The position numbers and the translations under genes are program-made. From SIG299 sp045593825 (GTDB taxonomy: Bacteria > Bacillota > Clostridia > Lachnospirales > Lachnospiraceae): DNA of 17,300 nucleotides. The stretch's first letter is position 1. Each line of letters starts with the position of its first letter. The DNA lies in contig JAZNXI010000014.1 of the NCBI GenBank assembly GCA_045593825.1, forward strand, positions 1 to 17,300, in the 5' to 3' direction. Under the pieces are notes generated by a model. The model was given only the letters and a program-made list of their open reading frames with translations, was not told the DNA's origin and ran no database searches. Of this stretch, positions 13,580-17,300 are shown one piece after another.

Positions 13580-14816
13580 CTTCATTTTCAAAACAAAATA
13601 CAGAATATACCGGTAAATTTATATTTTCGTCGTTTTCTACAAAATTAGAACCTGAAATTCGTACAATATTCCTTACCGGAAATTGATTAGCAAACGAAAG
13701 CATACTCTTTGTTTTGCTTTTTCCTTCAAATTTAATTTCTATCGGAGTAAAAGTTTGATCATCTTCATTCTGTAGAACGAAGTCAACAGTAGCCTGGCTC
13801 TTTGCCTCCCAAAACTTACAGTCGAACTTCTTTTCAAGGAAAGTCTGTAAGACATAATTCTGTAATCGAACGTGGCGTTCTACAGAAGTAAGCTCGTTAT
13901 TTCTTGCGGAAACATTTAATGAAAAGTCCGGATAAAAAAGCTTAAACTGCTGCTCTTCTTTTCCTAAACAATCCAAACGGTAAAGCATATTATGACGCAC
14001 CAAAAAGTCGATAGAATCCTTATACATTTGATAAGTAATTCCTTTTCTGATCAGATTAAACTGGAACTTTTGATTTTGTTTGTTTAACTGTTCGTCTATG
14101 GTAGAATATACCTGAACACATTTATAATTGGTCTTCTCTCCGGCGTTCTGTTCCATACCATAAAGCAACATCTGCTTTTGAATATGTTGCCGTTCTGTAA
14201 CATTTACCGTGGATTCCATATCCAGATATTCATTCATTACATCCGGCATACCGCCAATCCATAAATACTCGTCAAAAGTAGATAATAATTCATAATGGAC
14301 GATATCAGGTAATTTTTTACGGTTTTTGTAATGAGCGGTAATAACTTCTACGTACCAGTCTTTTCCGATTGCGGTTAAAAATTCGTCAAACTGCAGCGGA
14401 AATAAGGTATGACAACTCATCTTCTTTTTACTTTCATCTGTTAATACATCATAGCTGGATAAAAATATCCAAAACAATTGATGATTATCTTCTGTAAAAT
14501 GAAGAAGCTTTTCTACAAAACCGGGACAATGATATACCTCATCAAAAACAAACGGAATATGAAATAATGTTTCTTCCGGAAGTTCAAAATATTCTGCCAG
14601 GGAAGGTAAAATATCTTCTTCCGAAAGGTTTTCAAACCGGGCAGCCAATTCTTTATTATGCTCAAAGCTAAGGTATAAATAGGAATCAAAAAAAGATTTG
14701 GCAAATTCACAGGCCAAATATGTTTTACCAACTCCCTTTATACCGGTCATATAAAAAGGCTTGCGACTTTCTTTTTCCATCCAGGCTTGTAATGTGTTAA
14801 TCAAGTTACGTTTCAT
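13569..14816 (-). CDS. AAA_14/DUF4143-type ATPase with nuclease-like C-terminus
   Basis: A 415-residue cytosolic ATPase. The N-terminal P-loop domain has Walker A GIKGVGKT (25-32) and Walker B IPFVFDE (D92-E93). The middle is helical. The C-terminal domain resembles DUF4143, with a PD-(D/E)xK-like arrangement: E337, D345 in TVDFVL, and E360-x-K362 in PIEIKF. Proteins of this type are numerous in anaerobes and have no settled role. The start follows AAGGA by 7 bases; that site can pair into a small hairpin right after the rluD stop. It lies 23 bases after rluD and is probably read from the same message. Possible roles include DNA transactions or a toxin- or defence-like function; the sequence alone does not decide. 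Confidence 0.85.
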   Translation of the reverse strand: MKRNLINTLQAWMEKESRKPFYMTGIKGVGKTYLACEFAKSFFDSYLYLSFEHNKELAARFENLSEEDILPSLAEYFELPEETLFHIPFVFDEVYHCPGFVEKLLHFTEDNHQLFWIFLSSYDVLTDESKKKMSCHTLFPLQFDEFLTAIGKDWYVEVITAHYKNRKKLPDIVHYELLSTFDEYLWIGGMPDVMNEYLDMESTVNVTERQHIQKQMLLYGMEQNAGEKTNYKCVQVYSTIDEQLNKQNQKFQFNLIRKGITYQMYKDSIDFLVRHNMLYRLDCLGKEEQQFKLFYPDFSLNVSARNNELTSVERHVRLQNYVLQTFLEKKFDCKFWEAKSQATVDFVLQNEDDQTFTPIEIKFEGKSKTKSMLSFANQFPVRNIVRISGSNFVENDENINLPVYSVFCFENEVDK

Positions 14817-14839
14817 GCTAAATTCCTTCCGTAAGGATA

Positions 14840-15748
14840 TTATCGTCTGAGTTTTTGCAGTAATTTTGTAAAGTATTCCGGAACAGGAGCTTCAAATTCC
14901 ATATATTCTTTGGTGGTTGGATGAACAAAGCCAAGAACTCTTGCATGGAGAGACTGACCTTCCAGACCAAAGGAATCTTTTGCAGGACCATATATGGTAT
15001 CTCCAACCAGCGGATGATGAATACTGGACATATGGACCCTGATCTGATGGGTACGTCCGGTTTCTAACCGGCATTCTACGTGAGCATAGCCATTTCCGAG
15101 GTTTTCCAATACACGGTAATTAGTAATAGCCTCTTTACCGTTTTTGTGGTTTATGGCCATTTTGGTGCGTTCTGAAGGGTGTCTGCCAATAGGACCTTCC
15201 ACTCGTCCTTCTGTTTCTTTAAATGTATTATATACAATTGCTTCGTATTTTCTTGTAATGGAGTGTTCTTTCAACTGCTCAGCCAAACACTGATGTGCTG
15301 TGTCGTTTTTACATACAACCAAAGCGCCGGTGGTATCTTTATCGATACGGTGGACAATTCCGGGACGCATAATACCGTTTATACCGGAAAGACTGTCCTT
15401 ACAATGATAAAGCAGTGCATTAACCAATGTCCCGGAATAATGCCCTGCTGCAGGATGTACCACCATGTTTTTAGGTTTATTAACCACAATAACATCCGAA
15501 TCTTCATATAAAATATCCAAAGGAATGTTTTCCGGCTCTATTTTTAAGGATTCCGGTTCCGGCAGAAGCACTTCTATTTCCTGGCCTGTAGAAACTTTAA
15601 AATTTGCCTTTAAGTTTTTGCCTGCCAAGGTAACATTACCGCCTTCGATAAGCTTTTGGATATAAGTTCTGGATAGTTCTGTCAGATAAGCCGCAAGAAC
15701 TTTATCGATACGAATATCATCGTAATCTTCTTCTATTTCAATTTTCAT
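14840..15748 (-). CDS. rluD: RluA-family pseudouridine synthase (RluD/YlyB-like)
   Basis: A 302-residue enzyme converting uridines to pseudouridine in 23S rRNA. An N-terminal S4 RNA-binding domain (about 12-60; IRIDKVLAAYL) precedes the catalytic domain, with the invariant HRIDKDTTG (catalytic D136) and the conserved GRTHQIRVHM near the C-terminal third. I choose the ATG at 15748, which overlaps the end of lspA by 11 bases; a second ATG 12 bases upstream is equally possible, and neither has a clear Shine-Dalgarno, implying coupling to lspA. An lspA-rluD pair is standard in Gram-positives. The target uridines cannot be read from the sequence. Confidence 0.94.
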   Translation of the reverse strand: MKIEIEEDYDDIRIDKVLAAYLTELSRTYIQKLIEGGNVTLAGKNLKANFKVSTGQEIEVLLPEPESLKIEPENIPLDILYEDSDVIVVNKPKNMVVHPAAGHYSGTLVNALLYHCKDSLSGINGIMRPGIVHRIDKDTTGALVVCKNDTAHQCLAEQLKEHSITRKYEAIVYNTFKETEGRVEGPIGRHPSERTKMAINHKNGKEAITNYRVLENLGNGYAHVECRLETGRTHQIRVHMSSIHHPLVGDTIYGPAKDSFGLEGQSLHARVLGFVHPTTKEYMEFEAPVPEYFTKLLQKLRR

Positions 15749-16274
15749 CAGATTCGCCATCTGCTGCATGAATTGTATCCTTTCGCTTGAATGATAAAAA
15801 AGTAAACTCATCGTCTTTATAAACGGTGAATACTAAAATAATAGTTAAAAATGCACATACCGTAATATAACAGTCAGCAACATTAAATATTGGGAAATTA
15901 ATCAACTTAAAATATAAAAAGTCGGTTACAAAACCAAAAAACAGACGATCAATGGTATTGCCGATTGCACCGGCCATCATAACTACCAGTACCCAGAATA
16001 ACGGCAGATAAACTTTTGTTTTAGGCATTCTGATATATACATAAATCATAAGTGCAAATAAAAGAATGGAAAAAATAAGAAGAATATCCACTTTTCCTTG
16101 TAAAATTCCCCAAATGGAGCCTCTGTTTTCATGATAATATAATTCGAATACACCGTCCCAAAGAACAATAGGTGCCTTTTTTATGGTGGTTCTGGCAAAC
16201 ATTTTGGTAACCTGGTCAATAACAACCAAAATCAGACATACCAGTACATGAAAAATATATGGAAAACGTTTCAT
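15738..16274 (-). CDS. lspA: Lipoprotein signal peptidase (signal peptidase II)
   Basis: A membrane aspartyl protease that removes signal peptides from prolipoproteins after lipid attachment. The 178-residue product has four hydrophobic segments and the family motifs: D20 in VVIDQVTK, ENRGSIWGI, the catalytic D109 in GNTIDR and D134 in FNVADCYI. A hydrophilic tail of about 25 residues, a little longer than usual, follows the last membrane segment. AAGGAG overlapping the aroB stop gives the ribosome site. Its end overlaps rluD. Confidence 0.97.
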   Translation of the reverse strand: MKRFPYIFHVLVCLILVVIDQVTKMFARTTIKKAPIVLWDGVFELYYHENRGSIWGILQGKVDILLIFSILLFALMIYVYIRMPKTKVYLPLFWVLVVMMAGAIGNTIDRLFFGFVTDFLYFKLINFPIFNVADCYITVCAFLTIILVFTVYKDDEFTFLSFKRKDTIHAADGESDEN

Positions 16275-16279
16275 TAACG

Positions 16280-17300
16280 TTACTCTCCTTTCAAATATTC
16301 AATGGAAGCATTCATTTCTTCTTTTGTTACATCCGTAGTTGTATAACAACTTCCGATGGCATGAAGTAAAACAAAACGGATGGCATTTCCTTCTTTTTTC
16401 TTGTCATGGAAACAATTTTCAATGATTTCACTGTTGTTTAGGCCTTTAAAACGCACAGGAAGCCCATAAACAGCAATTAACTCTTCCATGGCATGAAGGT
16501 TAGCTTTGGTTAAATTGCCTCTTAAAACGGAAATATGCGCCGCAGCAACCATGCCAAGTGCCACGCATTCCCCGTGAAGCAGGGAAAAATTTAATGCTTT
16601 TTCAATAGCATGACCAATAGTATGTCCAAAATTCAGATGGGCACGTTCCCCTTTTTCTTTAGGGTCATTTTCTACCACCTGTTTTTTTATTTCCTGACTG
16701 CGATAAATCATCTCTGTAACCGCATCGGTATCCAATTTTTTTATATGATCAGCATTATTTTCCAATTGATGATAATAATTGACATCACGGATTAAGCTGT
16801 GCTTGATTATTTCACCCATGCCGGCAGACTGCTGACGTGAATCAAGAGTCTGCAGTGCGGAAATATTAACATATACCAGGGAAGGCATATAAAATGCGCC
16901 TACCATGTTTTTATAGCCACGGAAATCCACTCCTGTTTTTCCTCCGATACTGGAGTCTACCATAGAAAGTAATGTGGTTGGTACCTGAATAAAACGGATT
17001 CCCCGCAAGTAAGTGGCTGCCGCATAGCCTGTCATATCGCCGGTGACACCGCCACCAAGGGCAATAAGGGCATCGGAACGGTCAAAGTGATGCTGGATTA
17101 AAAACTCATATAAATCAGTTATAACGTCCAGGGTTTTGTGTTCTTCTCCTGCAGGAAATACAAAACGGTACACCTGGTTGCTTCCGGCCTGTTCTAAAAT
17201 ACGCTGCAATTCTTCGCCATAAAGAGACTCAACATTGGAATCTGTAACAATGCAAAGACGCTTTTCTAATATATTCAATTCTTTTAATGAATCTGCAAGA
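16280..17300 (-). CDS. aroB: 3-dehydroquinate synthase (N-terminus outside window)
   Basis: AroB is the second enzyme of the shikimate pathway; it turns DAHP into 3-dehydroquinate using NAD and a divalent metal. The frame is open to the window edge, with LADSLKEL continuing upstream of KRLCIVTDSNV, so about 20-25 N-terminal residues are missing. Present are the NAD-binding ALGGGVTGDMTGYAA, the PTTLLSMVDSSIGGKTGVD substrate loop, MGEIIKH, and the metal-ligand segments FGHTIGHAIE and LLHGECVALGM. All are intact. It heads the aroB-lspA-rluD-ATPase run as seen here, though the true promoter lies outside. Confidence 0.97.
   Translation of the reverse strand, partial: LADSLKELNILEKRLCIVTDSNVESLYGEELQRILEQAGSNQVYRFVFPAGEEHKTLDVITDLYEFLIQHHFDRSDALIALGGGVTGDMTGYAAATYLRGIRFIQVPTTLLSMVDSSIGGKTGVDFRGYKNMVGAFYMPSLVYVNISALQTLDSRQQSAGMGEIIKHSLIRDVNYYHQLENNADHIKKLDTDAVTEMIYRSQEIKKQVVENDPKEKGERAHLNFGHTIGHAIEKALNFSLLHGECVALGMVAAAHISVLRGNLTKANLHAMEELIAVYGLPVRFKGLNNSEIIENCFHDKKKEGNAIRFVLLHAIGSCYTTTDVTKEEMNASIEYLKGE

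Overview
The window looks like a chromosomal core segment of a low-GC Gram-positive anaerobe of the Clostridia, most likely a Lachnospiraceae relative. The evidence is the AT-rich sequence, AGGAGG-type ribosome binding sites, the gene order rng–rplU–prp–rpmA–obgE–yhbY–nadD–yqeK–rsfS, an L27 precursor with a Prp-cleavable leader, and a Gram-positive-type lexA/yneA pair. There are no rRNA or tRNA genes, CRISPR arrays or intact insertion sequences. No gene-free gap exceeds 200 bases.

Positions 1–7140 (all + strand). The 3' end of an RNase E/G gene is followed by a cytosolic LacI-type-sensor/GGDEF diguanylate cyclase sitting between rng and rplU. A strong promoter and an L21-type leader then drive rplU–prp–rpmA, which ends at a good intrinsic terminator. 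Next comes the tight run obgE–yhbY–nadD–yqeK–rsfS (ribosome maturation GTPase, RNA-binding protein, NAD synthesis, Ap4A hydrolase, ribosome silencing factor). It ends at a 16-bp bidirectional terminator shared with lexA.

Positions 7147–8337. lexA (−) and a YneA-like membrane-anchored LysM protein (+) diverge from a 183-bp region. That region holds both promoters and six LexA-box-like sites, three of them contiguous 14-bp units. This is an SOS checkpoint module: the repressor and a probable division inhibitor under the same operators.

Positions 8346–11650. A TtcA-like tRNA thiolase (−) and a large secreted N-acetylmuramoyl-L-alanine amidase (+) diverge from physically overlapping promoters. 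Downstream of the amidase lie three degenerate palindromic repeats and a terminator.

Positions 11665–13040. A 56-aa cysteine-rich DUF1540-type protein (−) diverges from a tyrosine recombinase (+) resembling single-recombinase Xer proteins. A long interrupted palindrome surrounds the −10 box of the recombinase gene.

Positions 13125–17300 (all − strand). The run aroB (5' cut by the window edge)–lspA–rluD–ATPase of the AAA_14/DUF4143 type is followed by a BlaI/MecI-family repressor. The repressor has its own promoter and a perfect TACA-N2-TGTA operator. The run ends at a branched hairpin terminator pointing left. Most genes are ordinary housekeeping. The parts most worth a second look are the LexA-box array, the recombinase-associated palindromes, the sensor cyclase beside rplU, and the orphan BlaI/ATPase pair.
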